49,209 nt of DNA from an uncultured Rhodocyclaceae bacterium (GCA_900549295.1 URNG01000008.1:1-49209); one strand, 5' to 3'. Positions 31,311 to 40,690 are shown, numbered from the stretch's first letter. The notes: generated from the sequence alone by a model not told the origin. Numbers and translations are program-made.

Positions 31311-31825
31311 GCCGCATTCCCTGTCTTTGTGGGCGCTTGCCGGACGAGTTGACCAAGGGCTTCACCGGTTTTTTCCGGTTTTTCCGCCGCTTGTCCCAAT
31401 TGCCGCTCGAGGCGACTGGACAGCCGGTCGAACAGGGCATTGACGTCGTCCGCCAGTTCCGCGCCGCACAGCGGAACGCCCTTGACGGCCAGCCGCACCA
31501 CCAGATCGCAGGGCGGTAACTCTGGACGCCGCAGGCGGAAATTTTCCCGCACGACGCGTTTCAGACGGTTGCGGTCAACGGCGCGCTTCAGTAGTTTCTT
31601 GCCGACCACCAAGCCCAGTCGCGCCGTCTGTCCGCTTGCCTGCGGCAGCGCTGCGGGCGCTTGCTGTTCGGAATGCGGTACGGGACGTGGCTGGTAGTGC
31701 AGCATCAGCCACTGGCCGCGAATGGCCCTGCGGAAACCAAAAACGGATGAAAACTCATCCGTTTTGGTCAGTCGATCGCGTCGGGCGAAGCAGTGCTTCA
31801 CAGCGTCGGGCGTCCGGTACAACAC
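31307..31825 (-). CDS. rnpA: Ribonuclease P protein component
   Basis: About 172 residues from the GTG at 31825; a TTG next to it and a GTG at 31801 are alternatives, none with a clear ribosome binding site. It has HCFARRDRLTKTDEFSSVF and the RNR-box region RLGLVVGKKLLKRAVDRNRLKRVVREN that binds the P RNA, which trims tRNA 5' leaders. Longer than many RnpA because of an internal Pro/Ala-rich insert and a C-terminal tail. Between rpmH and yidD. Confidence 0.93.
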   Translation of the reverse strand: MLYRTPDAVKHCFARRDRLTKTDEFSSVFGFRRAIRGQWLMLHYQPRPVPHSEQQAPAALPQASGQTARLGLVVGKKLLKRAVDRNRLKRVVRENFRLRRPELPPCDLVVRLAVKGVPLCGAELADDVNALFDRLSSRLERQLGQAAEKPEKTGEALGQLVRQAPTKTGNAA

Positions 31826-31838
31826 CGGCTGCGCCGAC

Positions 31839-31973
31839 TCAGACGGCCAGGCGCTTGCGGCCCTTGGCGCGGCGCGCGGCGAGGACGGCGCGGCCACCCT
31901 TGGTGCGCGAACGAACCAGGAAGCCATGGGTGCGCTTGCGGCGCACGACCGACGGTTGATAGGTACGTTTCAT
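31839..31973 (-). CDS. rpmH: 50S ribosomal protein L34
   Basis: 44 residues, basic, MKRTYQPSVVRRKRTHGFL start and KGRKRLAV end: full-length L34. It heads the leftward rpmH-rnpA-yidD-yidC-mnmE operon, divergent from dnaA. Confidence 0.98.
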   Translation of the reverse strand: MKRTYQPSVVRRKRTHGFLVRSRTKGGRAVLAARRAKGRKRLAV

Positions 31974-32343
31974 GTCGTAATTCCTTGAGTGAGCGGAGAA
32001 AAACGCGTGATTACACCTTGTTTCACCAGCTGCTGTCAAGCTGATTTATTTCTGCAAGCTGTGGATAACTTGCGGCATGCGGGTTAAAATCGCCGCTTCT
32101 CCGGTTCTGGTTTTTTGCCTGCGCGCGGCCTCTCTCTGTAGTAAGTATCCGCTCCATGTTTGTGCGTGCTTGCTCCCTTGCAGGCATTCAGACATCGTAG
32201 CCGGCCTCGCGCCAGCCCGCCACCGCCTGCAAGAACCCTGTAACCCAATTTTCAATAACAAAATCATTTCGTCGAATAACTTTGCCCGGCTTGTTCCCAT
32301 GAATTTTGGCAAGCGCTGGCAAGCGTAGGGAGTTTCGTTTTTC
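31974..32343. promoter_or_regulatory. rpmH-dnaA divergent intergenic region
   Basis: A perfect DnaA box (TTATCCACA on the - strand) lies at 32060-32068. The region holds the divergent promoters of rpmH and dnaA. A single box suggests autoregulation of dnaA rather than the origin, though together with the dnaA-dnaN gap it could be part of a bipartite oriC. No coding gene is seen in it. Confidence 0.55.
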
Positions 32344-33792
32344 ATGTCCGCCTTCTGGGAATCCTGCCTGCAACGTTTCGCCGCAGAATTGCCCGCGCAG
32401 CAGTTCAACACCTGGATCAAGCCGCTGCGCCTGGAAGGCGAAAGCACGGCGCGGGAGCAGGGTTTGCAGCTTCTGGCGCCAAACGGCTTCATCCTGAAAT
32501 GGGTGCGGGAAAAATTCCTGCACCAGATCGAAGCGCAGGCCCAGGATTTCTTTGCCAGCCCGGTCAGCATCTCCCTGCAAATCGGCAGTCCCACCGCAGC
32601 GCCCGTCGAACGCGCCGCTACCGCTGCAACCGGCAGCGCTCTGTATACCAATGGCGCGGCGCATGAAGAAGCGCCGGAAATCCCGGCCAAAAATTCTGTC
32701 CATTCATCTGCCGGCCCACGCGTTTCGGAAAGCCTGCCGGCCAGGAAACGCAGCAAGACGCCGACCAGCTACGAAAAATCGCGCCTCTTTTCCAATTTCA
32801 CCTTCGACAATTTGGTGGTGGGGCGCGCCAACGATCTGGCGCGGGCGGCGGCGGTGCAGGTGGCCGGCAATCCCGGCGGCGCTTACAACCCGCTCTTCAT
32901 CTATGGCGGAGCCGGCCTGGGCAAGACCCACCTGATCCACGCCATCGGCAATCACATCCTGGCCGAGCAGCCGGAAGCCATCGTGCGCTACGTGCACGCG
33001 GAAGACTATTACTCGGACGTAGTGCGCGCCTATCAGCAGAAATCCTTCGACACCTTCAAGCGCACCTACCGCTCCATCGACGTGCTGCTGCTCGACGACG
33101 TGCAGTTCTTCAACGGCAAGAACCGCTCTCAGGAAGAATTTTTCTTTCTTTTCAATGCGTTGATCGAAGCACGCAAGCAGATCATCATCACCTGCGACAC
33201 CTATCCGAAAGACATCAACGGTCTCGATGACCGTCTGGTGACGCGCTTCGACTGGGGTCTCACGGTGCAGATCGAGCCGCCCGAGCTGGAAATGCGCGTC
33301 GCCATCCTGCAAAAGAAAGCCGAGGCGGAAAACATCCGGCTCAGCGACGAAGTCGCCTTCTTCATCGCCAAGCACCTGCGCTCCAACGTGCGCGAACTGG
33401 AAGGCGCCCTGAAGAAGGTGCTGGCCTACGCTTCCTTCCACGGCCGGCCGATCGCGCTCGATCTGGCCAAGGAAGCGCTCAAGGATCTGATTAACTCGGT
33501 GCGCAACATCGGTATCGATTACATCCAGAAAACGGTGGCCGATTACTACAAGATCAAGGTCGGCGAGATTTTTTCCAAGAAACGCACCCGCGCCATCGCC
33601 CGGCCGCGCCAGATCGCCATGTGGCTCTCGCGCGAAGTGACTTCGCACAGCTTCCCGGAAATCGGCGATGCCTTCGGCGGGCGCGACCATACGACCGTCA
33701 TCCACGCCGTCCGCACCATTGATTCCCTGCGCGGCAAGGACAACGAACTCAACCACGACCTGCACGTCCTGTTGCAGGTCCTCAAAGGCTAG
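32344..33792 (+). CDS. dnaA: Chromosomal replication initiator DnaA
   Basis: 482 residues. Domain I (about 1-80), a variable Ala/Ser-rich linker (about 81-145), the AAA+ domain with Walker A GGAGLGKTH near 188-196 and LLLDDVQFF Walker B, and domain IV with the box-binding signature FGGRDHTTVIHA. It melts oriC and loads the helicase. Next gene is dnaN after 263 nt. Confidence 0.98.
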   Translation: MSAFWESCLQRFAAELPAQQFNTWIKPLRLEGESTAREQGLQLLAPNGFILKWVREKFLHQIEAQAQDFFASPVSISLQIGSPTAAPVERAATAATGSALYTNGAAHEEAPEIPAKNSVHSSAGPRVSESLPARKRSKTPTSYEKSRLFSNFTFDNLVVGRANDLARAAAVQVAGNPGGAYNPLFIYGGAGLGKTHLIHAIGNHILAEQPEAIVRYVHAEDYYSDVVRAYQQKSFDTFKRTYRSIDVLLLDDVQFFNGKNRSQEEFFFLFNALIEARKQIIITCDTYPKDINGLDDRLVTRFDWGLTVQIEPPELEMRVAILQKKAEAENIRLSDEVAFFIAKHLRSNVRELEGALKKVLAYASFHGRPIALDLAKEALKDLINSVRNIGIDYIQKTVADYYKIKVGEIFSKKRTRAIARPRQIAMWLSREVTSHSFPEIGDAFGGRDHTTVIHAVRTIDSLRGKDNELNHDLHVLLQVLKG

Positions 33793-34055
33793 GCAACAAT
33801 GCGCGGTTCCATGCCCATATCGTCTATGTCATCCGCCGCGACGCTTGCCTGGGGACAAGCCTGTGCATGGCCTGTCAGCGGTTTGGGGATAAACTCGAAA
33901 AACCTGCGCTGTGGACAAGTTATCCGCAATTCATCCACAGCTTTCGCAGCCACTTGTCAAGACCTGAAATTCAGATTCAACCCATTGAAACAAAATAGAT
34001 TTTTCAACTTGTCCACAGAAGTGTTCCTGACTTAGTATTCAAAGGATTTTTATAT
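33793..34055. other. Probable chromosomal origin of replication (oriC)
   Basis: Dense DnaA-box-like nonamers: TGTGGACAA at 33910-33918, TTATCCGCA at 33920-33928, TCATCCACA at 33931-33939, TTGTCCACA at 34009-34017, and weaker TGGGGATAA/TGGGGACAA at 33884-33892 and 33850-33858. An AT-rich stretch (about 33970-34055) lies before dnaN and could be the unwinding element. Position between dnaA and dnaN is common for origins. Confidence 0.75.
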
Positions 34056-35162
34056 ATGGCTCTTATCAAAAGTCAAAGAGAGGTGCTGCTCGCTCCCCTG
34101 CAGTCCGTTTCCGGCATCGTTGAACGGCGTCATACCCTGCCCATTCTTTCCAACGTCCTTCTGGAAAAACAGGGCGAGCAACTGACTTTTCTGGCAACCG
34201 ACATCGAGATTCAGATCACCACCCATACAGAAGGCGCGGGTGGCGAGGAAAACGGCGCAGTGACGGTGGGCGCCAGGAAATTGCAGGACATCCTGCGTTC
34301 CCTGCCGGAAGGCACCGAAGTCAGCCTGAGCCTGGACGACAAGCGGCTGCAGATCAAGGCTGGAAAAAGCCGCTTCAACCTGCAAACCCTGCCGGCCGAC
34401 GATTTCCCGCGCATGGCTCTGAGCGAAGGCGAGAGCCGCAGCTTCACCGTCAGCCAGCGCGCTTTCCGCCAACTCATCGGCAAGACGCAATACGCCATGG
34501 CGACGCAGGATGTGCGCTATTACCTGAACGGGATGATGCTGCTCGTCGATGGCAAGGAATTGACCAGCGTGGCGACCGACGGCCACCGTCTCGCCTTTGC
34601 CCGCATGGAAATCGAAGGCGAATTGCCGCGCCAGGAGATGATCCTGCCGCGCAAGACGGTACTCGAACTGAACCGTCTGCTGAGCGACAGCGACGACGAA
34701 CTCAACGTCAGCATGACCAGCAACCAGATCTGTTTCGCCTTCGGCGGCATCGTTCTGGTTTCCAAGCTGATCGACGGCAAATTCCCGGATTTCGAGCGGG
34801 TCATTCCGGCCAGCCTGCGCCACCACATCCGCATCAACCGCCTGCAACTGATCCAAGCCATGCAGCGGGCGGCGATCCTGACCATCGAGAAACTGCGCGG
34901 CGTGCGCGTGATCCTGGGCGACAACACGCTCAAGATCAACGCTGCCAACGCCGAGCAGGAAGAGGCGACGGAAGAAATCGAAGTCGAATACGCCGGTGAA
35001 ACCATCGATGCCGGCTTCAACGTCGGCTACCTGCTCGACATGCTGAACAACGTGCAGACTGATGAAGTGGAATGGAGCTTCAACGACGCCGGCTCGAGTT
35101 CGCTCCTGACCGTGCCGGAAAACACGCAATTCAAGTACGTCGTGATGCCGATGCGCATCTGA
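34056..35162 (+). CDS. dnaN: DNA polymerase III beta sliding clamp
   Basis: 368 residues, normal length, three repeated clamp domains. Recognisable features: LPILSNVLLEKQGEQLTFLATD near 29 and the C-terminal VMPMRI. The ring-shaped dimer tethers the polymerase to DNA. The 94-nt gap to gyrB holds nothing else visible. Confidence 0.98.
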   Translation: MALIKSQREVLLAPLQSVSGIVERRHTLPILSNVLLEKQGEQLTFLATDIEIQITTHTEGAGGEENGAVTVGARKLQDILRSLPEGTEVSLSLDDKRLQIKAGKSRFNLQTLPADDFPRMALSEGESRSFTVSQRAFRQLIGKTQYAMATQDVRYYLNGMMLLVDGKELTSVATDGHRLAFARMEIEGELPRQEMILPRKTVLELNRLLSDSDDELNVSMTSNQICFAFGGIVLVSKLIDGKFPDFERVIPASLRHHIRINRLQLIQAMQRAAILTIEKLRGVRVILGDNTLKINAANAEQEEATEEIEVEYAGETIDAGFNVGYLLDMLNNVQTDEVEWSFNDAGSSSLLTVPENTQFKYVVMPMRI

Positions 35163-35256
35163 TCGACGCCAGCGGACGACGCAAACCGGCAGTTGTTTTT
35201 TGCAGTAAGCCACCTGCTACCCCGCAGGTGGATGTGCTTTACATGGAAATCAGAAG

Positions 35257-37728
35257 ATGAGCGAACAAAACCTCCCGCAAGATGGCGCGCCTGTCTACGG
35301 CGAATCCAGCATCCAGATCCTGGAAGGCCTGGAAGCCGTGCGCAAGCGCCCCGGCATGTACATTGGCGATACTTCCGATGGCACTGGCCTGCACCATCTG
35401 GTGTTCGAGGTGGTGGACAACTCCATCGACGAAGCGTTGGCCGGGCATTGCGACGAGATTCTCGTCACCATCCATCCGGACAACTCGATTTCCGTGATCG
35501 ATAACGGGCGCGGCATTCCGACCGGTGTCAAGATGGACGACAAGCACGAACCCAAGCGTTCGGCGGCGGAAATTGCGCTCACTGAATTGCACGCCGGCGG
35601 CAAGTTCAACCAGAATTCCTACAAGGTTTCCGGCGGCCTGCACGGCGTCGGCGTGTCCTGCGTCAATGCCCTGTCGAAATTCCTGCGCCTGACCATCCGC
35701 CGCGACGGCAAGAAGCACTTCATGGAGTTCCAGCGCGGCGTGCCGGTCAATCGCGAGATTGCCGTGGTCGGTGGCATCGAGGTTTCACCCCTGAAAATCA
35801 CCGGCGACTCGGAAAAGCGCGGCACCGAGGTGCATTTTCTGGCCGACGAGGAAATCTTCAACCACGTCGAATTTCACTACGAGATTCTCGCCAAGCGTCT
35901 GCGCGAGCTGTCCTTCCTCAACAACGGCGTCAGCATCAAGCTGGTCGACCAGCGCAGCGGCAAGGAAGAACTCTTCGCCTTCGCCGGCGGCGTGCAGAGC
36001 TTCGTCGAGTACATCAACCGCAGCAAGAGCGTGCTGCATCCCAACATTTTCTACTCGGCGGGCGAAGCCAAGGTAGCGGATGGCATCATGATCGGCGTCG
36101 AAGTGGCGATGCAGTGGAACGACACCTACCAGGAACAGGTGCTGTGCTTCACCAACAACATCCCGCAATCCGATGGAGGCACCCATCTTACTGGCCTGCG
36201 CGCGGCGATGACGCGGGTCATTAACAAGTACATCGACGAAAACGAAATCGCCAAGAAGGCCAAGGTCGATATCAGTGGCGACGACATGCGCGAAGGTCTG
36301 GCCTGCGTGCTGTCGATCAAGATGCCCGACCCGAAATTCGCCTCGCAGACCAAGATGAAGCTGGTTTCCTCCGAAGCGCGCCCGGCAGTGGAAGAAGTGG
36401 TGGCACAGAAACTTGCCGATTTCCTGCTCGAACGCCCGGCCGACGCCAAGGTCATTTGCAGCAAGATTGTCGAAGCCTCGCGCGCCCGCGAAGCTGCCCG
36501 CAAGGCGCGTGAAATGACGCGGCGCAAGGGCGTTCTGGACGGTATCGGCCTGCCCGGCAAACTGGCCGACTGCCAGGAAAAAGACCCGGCGCTCTGCGAA
36601 ATCTACATCGTCGAGGGCGATTCCGCCGGCGGCTCCGCCAAGCAGGGCCGCGACCGCAAGTTTCAGGCCATCCTGCCTCTGCGCGGCAAGGTGCTGAACG
36701 TGGAAAAAGCCCGTTTCGACAAGCTGATTTCCTCGGACCAGATCGTCACCCTGATTACGGCGCTCGGCACCGGCATCGGCAAGGACGATTTCAACATCGA
36801 CAAACTGCGCTACCACCGCGTCATCATCATGACCGACGCCGACGTGGACGGCGCCCACATCCGCACCCTGCTGCTCACCCTGCTGTACCGCCAGATGCCG
36901 GAACTGATCGAGCGCGGCTACGTGTATATCGCGCAGCCGCCACTCTACAAGGTCAAGCACGGCAAAACCGAGCGTTACCTGAAGGACGATCAGGAATACC
37001 ACCAGTTCCTGCTCAACATGGCGCTGAGCGAAGCCGTTCTCACGCCGCAAGCCGGCGAACCCATCAGCGGCCCGGCGCTGGAAAACCTGGCGCGCAACTG
37101 GCTGGCCACCGAAGCTGTGATCGAGCGCCTGGCGCATCTGGTGCATCCGGACATCCTGTATGCCGTGGTGCGCCACAACATCGCCGTCGATCTGAGCGAC
37201 GAGGACAGTGCGCAAAAGAGCGCCGCCACGCTATCTCAGCATACGCCCGCCGATACCGCCGTGCGCGTCAAGTACGACGACATCCAGGAACGCTGGATTC
37301 TGCGCGTCGAGCGCATGCACCACGGCAACCTCAAGGTCGGCATGATCGACGAGGATCTGCTGCTTTCCGGCGACTTCCTGCAAATCAAGCGCACCGCTGA
37401 AATACTCTCCGATCTCTTCGCAGCCGGCGCCACCATTACCCGCGGCGAGAAGAAACAACTCGTCGCCACCTTCGCCGAAGCGATCCGATGGCTGTTCAAC
37501 GAGGTCGAACGCGGCATCAGCAAGCAGCGCTACAAGGGTCTGGGCGAAATGAACCCCGAACAACTCTGGGAAACCACCATGGACCCCACCGTCCGTCGCC
37601 TCCTGCGCGTGCAGATCGACGACGCCATCGCCGCCGACGAAATCTTCACCACCCTGATGGGCGAAAACGTCGAACCGCGCCGGGAATTCATTGAAAGCAA
37701 TGCGTTGACGGCGAGGATCGATATTTGA
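35257..37728 (+). CDS. gyrB: DNA gyrase subunit B
   Basis: 823 residues. GHKL ATPase domain with VRKRPGMYIGDT, EVVDNSIDEALAG and GGLHGVGVSCVNAL. TOPRIM domain with EGDSAGGSAKQGRDR and TDADVDGAHIRTLLL. C-terminal KGLGEMNPEQLWETTMDP. With GyrA it supercoils DNA using ATP. Completes the dnaA-dnaN-gyrB block. A 46-bp hairpin and a strong terminator follow. Confidence 0.98.
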   Translation: MSEQNLPQDGAPVYGESSIQILEGLEAVRKRPGMYIGDTSDGTGLHHLVFEVVDNSIDEALAGHCDEILVTIHPDNSISVIDNGRGIPTGVKMDDKHEPKRSAAEIALTELHAGGKFNQNSYKVSGGLHGVGVSCVNALSKFLRLTIRRDGKKHFMEFQRGVPVNREIAVVGGIEVSPLKITGDSEKRGTEVHFLADEEIFNHVEFHYEILAKRLRELSFLNNGVSIKLVDQRSGKEELFAFAGGVQSFVEYINRSKSVLHPNIFYSAGEAKVADGIMIGVEVAMQWNDTYQEQVLCFTNNIPQSDGGTHLTGLRAAMTRVINKYIDENEIAKKAKVDISGDDMREGLACVLSIKMPDPKFASQTKMKLVSSEARPAVEEVVAQKLADFLLERPADAKVICSKIVEASRAREAARKAREMTRRKGVLDGIGLPGKLADCQEKDPALCEIYIVEGDSAGGSAKQGRDRKFQAILPLRGKVLNVEKARFDKLISSDQIVTLITALGTGIGKDDFNIDKLRYHRVIIMTDADVDGAHIRTLLLTLLYRQMPELIERGYVYIAQPPLYKVKHGKTERYLKDDQEYHQFLLNMALSEAVLTPQAGEPISGPALENLARNWLATEAVIERLAHLVHPDILYAVVRHNIAVDLSDEDSAQKSAATLSQHTPADTAVRVKYDDIQERWILRVERMHHGNLKVGMIDEDLLLSGDFLQIKRTAEILSDLFAAGATITRGEKKQLVATFAEAIRWLFNEVERGISKQRYKGLGEMNPEQLWETTMDPTVRRLLRVQIDDAIAADEIFTTLMGENVEPRREFIESNALTARIDI

Positions 37729-37742
37729 TTCGGCTGAAAACC

Positions 37743-37757
37743 TTGTAGGATCCCACG
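37743..37757 (+). repeat. Left copy of a 15-bp inverted repeat flanking the gyrB-asparaginase island
   Basis: TTGTAGGATCCCACG at 37743-37757 is exactly the reverse complement of CGTGGGATCCTACAA at 41062-41076. The pair encloses 3.3 kb of accessory-looking DNA. Confidence 0.8.
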
Positions 37758-37796
37758 ATTGTCTAGATTTTTCCCAAAAGTCTAGATTTCGTGGGA
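37751..37796 (+). repeat. Long imperfect hairpin after gyrB
   Basis: TCCCACGA (37751-37758) pairs with TCGTGGGA (37789-37796), and TCTAGA (37762-37767) with TCTAGA (37781-37786). No T-run follows, so this is a possible RNA stabiliser or part of a mobile-element end rather than a terminator. It overlaps the left 15-bp repeat. Confidence 0.7.
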
Positions 37797-37808
37797 ATTT
37801 GAGTCAGT

Positions 37809-37843
37809 ATAAAAGCCACCTATTTGGGTGGCTTTTATATTTT
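37809..37843 (+). terminator. gyrB terminator
   Basis: 12-bp stem ATAAAAGCCACC (37809-37820) / GGTGGCTTTTAT (37827-37838) with a TATTTG loop, followed by ATTTTTA. It is about 80 nt after the gyrB stop and the A/T ends make it potentially bidirectional. Confidence 0.88.
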
Positions 37844-37913
37844 TAGATTTATCTGCAAGTCGGCCAATATAGCTGTCGGTGGGCACAGTCTGAGTTTTGT
37901 CGGCAATGTCTTA

Positions 37914-38072
37914 GATTCTGTTGAAAAACTCCTGACGACCCGGATTTTTAGATTTTTCAGGGGTACCCTACCCCTTCCCGGGTAGTTTATCGTCGATTCT
38001 GGCGCGATTGTGAGGGTCGGGCTTTCCTGACATGCACCTACGTCAGCCGGCAAAGAGTTTTTCAACAGAATC
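37914..38072. mobile_element. 159-bp MITE-like element with perfect 18-bp terminal inverted repeats
   Basis: GATTCTGTTGAAAAACTC (37914-37931) and GAGTTTTTCAACAGAATC (38055-38072) are exact reverse complements. The 123 bp between has no convincing gene and no transposase, which is the structure of a miniature inverted-repeat element. The TTGAAAAACTC end resembles IS ends I have seen, but I cannot name the parent. No clear target-site duplication is visible. Confidence 0.75.
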
Positions 38073-38113
38073 CCCCAGATTTCTGATCTGTGACAGTACT
38101 AGGCACTCGATCA

Positions 38114-38281
38114 CTAGATTTCTCTAACGTCGTTGAACGGCATCCCGCCAAACTTGCTGCGCCAGAGGTAATAGCTGGCTTCCGAGAAAGCATGCTTTCG
38201 GCACAGCTCCACTACGGGCAGGCCCGCCTCAGCTTCCCGCAGGAACCCAATGATCTGCTCTTCGGTAAAACGTTTCTTCAT
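38114..38281 (-). pseudogene. IS3-family transposase OrfA remnant
   Basis: 55 codons from an ATG at 38281 with the IS3 orfA start MKKRFTEEQIIGFLREAEAG, then ELCRKHAFSEASYYLWRSKFGGM. The frame ends early at TAG (38114) after MPFNDVREI; a normal OrfA continues with a leucine zipper. There is no OrfB, so the element is dead. A GGAG ribosome binding site and the left IS end (near 38300-38320) are still present. Confidence 0.85.
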
Positions 38282-38315
38282 GTCCAATCTCCTGTCGCTT
38301 GGGATTGGACTCTAA

Positions 38316-38906
38316 AGTCACGCGCTACTCAATTCCGGGGGGACGTCGCATGGCCGAAACTTCACTTTTGAGTTGTATGCTGCTTCTCGCCTTGCAAGGG
38401 CTGGCTTTCCTATCGAATTCAATACGATTGCCGACGCGAATTTTTGTTTGAATGGCGCCCAGATGCATCTGGAATGTAAGCGCGTTATTAGCGAGAACAA
38501 TATGGAAGAATTGATTGCATCTGCATGCAAGCAAATCGCGACTCGATGCATAGGCAATCCATCAGACCGGGGTATTGCTGCGATATCGATCAGCAAACTT
38601 GTATGGAAAGCACTTAGGGAAGCAGCACCGGGTGTTCACGCCGATATCGATGAACTTCGACTTGCCATGATCGCTAACCTTGACAAGTGGGGACCGGTAA
38701 TTACGGAACTCTTCAAACGGTTCAATCAACACACTGTAGCGATCCTGTTGCATTACAAGATGCCCTTCCGCCGTAAGTCCGATGGAGCCGCTGCATTCCT
38801 AAACCGATTTTCAATATACCCACTGTGCGATCCATACGCACCAGAGATGCCACTTTTGGCCGCTATAGGAGAGCGGTTACATGATTCAACGCTTCCAAAT
38901 GACTAG
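38316..38906 (+). pseudogene. 5'-truncated gene, possible PD-(D/E)xK-type nuclease
   Basis: The frame is open from about 38316 without a start in the conserved part; the next ATG is at 38373. Residues NFTFELYAASRLARAGFPI precede a DANFCLNGAQMHLECKR segment, whose Asp and E-x-K fit the PD-(D/E)xK nuclease pattern; this is a suggestive motif only. The C-terminal part is helical (ALREAAPGVHADIDELRLAM, TVAILLHYKMPF). The N-terminus was probably removed by the IS3 insertion just upstream. Confidence 0.55.
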
Positions 38907-39019
38907 AAGCGGTCTGAAAGGTAGCCAATGATGTGATTGTGGTTTCCGGCTCCTGCTTTCAATCGGCCAACGAACCCAATTATCTGGGCAGCGTTGGCCT
39001 TTAGATTCACGCGGAGTGT
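38907..39019. other. Short intergenic stretch
   Basis: 113 nt separating two convergent genes. It holds a tiny - strand frame (about 35 codons from a GTG at 39010) without support. No terminator is obvious. Confidence 0.5.
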
Positions 39020-40690
39020 TTAGAAATTATCTCGCTTATACGGAACCTGTCTTGCGCGTCTTAGTAAATCGAAGGGTGAAATGTCAGTGCCTTCAAATGG
39101 CCTATCAAACAAGTCCATCAATTCTTTAGGGGCGGACTTCAGGCCATGGCATCGCTTAGGTGCTTGTTTTAGTCGATCATTGAACCCCTCGGGGCGATGC
39201 AATATCCATCCGCACTGAACCGCATCTATCAAGTCCTTCTTCGGGATCGTATCTGCTAAAGACAGCATCTCAGGTCCGATCCGGATATAGAGCGTCTTCT
39301 GTTTTCCTTCCGTTTGAAAGATGGAGCTAGTTACGAGGTTGCTGCCTCGCCACCAGCCTTGCCCATGTGCGTCAAGCGACAGGCTAAAGCTATTTACGTC
39401 CTCGTAATGCGATACATCGAGTTCCATAAGGTAATTTTTCTCACCGAACTTCGATGGATAGATCATCACATCGCGACTTGCTACCTTGTCAAACACGACG
39501 GACGCTAGCTCTGGGTGGTCAGTCTTGAGAACAATAGCCTCTTTCCCAGGTTCATGCCTAAACTCGACTTTGACGCACTGATCGATATCGAATTGCGTCG
39601 CAGGCCGGATGAAAAAGAGACTATTGCTCCATCCACTTGACTGATAGATATCAAGATCGCATTCCAAGTGGGAAAAAATGCTTCCACAGAGTGTCTTAAA
39701 ATAATCCGGGTACTGCCCATCATGCTCACGCGTCCGAGGGTTGATGGAAATCCATTCTACGCATAGAGGTTGTCCATCAATCAATACCAGTGAGGAATCG
39801 TTGTCGTCGTCCCCTCGCAGCTCCAGGGAAGTAGCCATAGTTTTACTGGAATCAACCGCTGAAGCTAACGGAATGCCGAAGACCAAATAGCATCCCAACT
39901 TAGGGATAACAAAGGGCAGGAAATCTTCGTCATGGTCGCCATAGGTGAAGCACATTTCCCAGGTTTCAGCGATGCGAGAAAGCCATTCCTGGTGACATGT
40001 CATTGCGTCGTCCAGTACTTCATCTGGCAATAGCAACTCGAAGTCTTCCTCATCTTCGTCTTCTGGCAAAGTCAGGTAGCGATAAGCGGCTTCATACCAG
40101 GCGTTGGGATTGGACCAAATGGTCTTGAACGTCTCGCAGTAGGGTGCTGCAAACTCTGGCGAGCAGGTAACTTCCTCCCTAAATTGATAGTACTTCGGCA
40201 TGTAAACGCGCGTACCTATCAGTTGGATGGGAACGCCATTGAGGCTTATGCTGGCCCTGATAACAGCATCGGGATCGGGGCCAATCCCCATAGATTGCCA
40301 AGCCGAAATCGGAATAGACGGTGCAATGTCCGAAAGATCAACCGGCTTGTCGGATACGGCAAATACGTGCCGCATGGTTCCGTATAGACCGGCTAGATTC
40401 GCATTGGTCAGCATATGCTGACTGAACGAGCGTGAAAGCCCCTCAAGATGCTCATTGAAGTAAGCTTTTGCGTCCTCTGATTTGGGTAATGAGGCAAGCA
40501 TCAGAATGTGCTTGTCTACTTGCTTGCTATTCAACCGGCCGGTTAGGTCTGTCCAGCTGGCACAACGGTACAGTGCCTCAGCCAAGACCTTCTGGGCGTG
40601 AGAAAGCCTTAGGTTGAGATGGTCACGCAGGCGCTTTGCCTGGCGATCGACGCTTTCGCGGAGATCCGCGGGAGAGAAAGTAGCAGTCAT
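39020..40690 (-). CDS. Hypothetical protein with Glyoxalase_8-like N-terminal segment (556 aa)
   Basis: Not recognised overall. The N-terminus (RQAKRLRDHLNLRLSHAQKVLAEALYRCASWTDLTGRL) resembles the short 'RLSHAQ..LA..L....W..L' segment of Glyoxalase_8-type proteins. An acidic run (LPEDEDEEDFELLLPDE) lies near 215-232, and the rest is aromatic, soluble and apparently globular. No signal peptide or membrane helix. Its base composition is lower in GC than the neighbours gyrB and the asparaginase gene, and it sits in a small accessory island, so horizontal origin is likely. Confidence 0.75.
   Translation of the reverse strand: MTATFSPADLRESVDRQAKRLRDHLNLRLSHAQKVLAEALYRCASWTDLTGRLNSKQVDKHILMLASLPKSEDAKAYFNEHLEGLSRSFSQHMLTNANLAGLYGTMRHVFAVSDKPVDLSDIAPSIPISAWQSMGIGPDPDAVIRASISLNGVPIQLIGTRVYMPKYYQFREEVTCSPEFAAPYCETFKTIWSNPNAWYEAAYRYLTLPEDEDEEDFELLLPDEVLDDAMTCHQEWLSRIAETWEMCFTYGDHDEDFLPFVIPKLGCYLVFGIPLASAVDSSKTMATSLELRGDDDNDSSLVLIDGQPLCVEWISINPRTREHDGQYPDYFKTLCGSIFSHLECDLDIYQSSGWSNSLFFIRPATQFDIDQCVKVEFRHEPGKEAIVLKTDHPELASVVFDKVASRDVMIYPSKFGEKNYLMELDVSHYEDVNSFSLSLDAHGQGWWRGSNLVTSSIFQTEGKQKTLYIRIGPEMLSLADTIPKKDLIDAVQCGWILHRPEGFNDRLKQAPKRCHGLKSAPKELMDLFDRPFEGTDISPFDLLRRARQVPYKRDNF

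Noticed and set aside
38903..39010. 35-codon - strand frame after the 556-aa gene with an IIGFVGRLKAG segment, slightly like IS3 OrfA
   Set aside because: Too short and the resemblance is only a few residues; no ribosome binding site.
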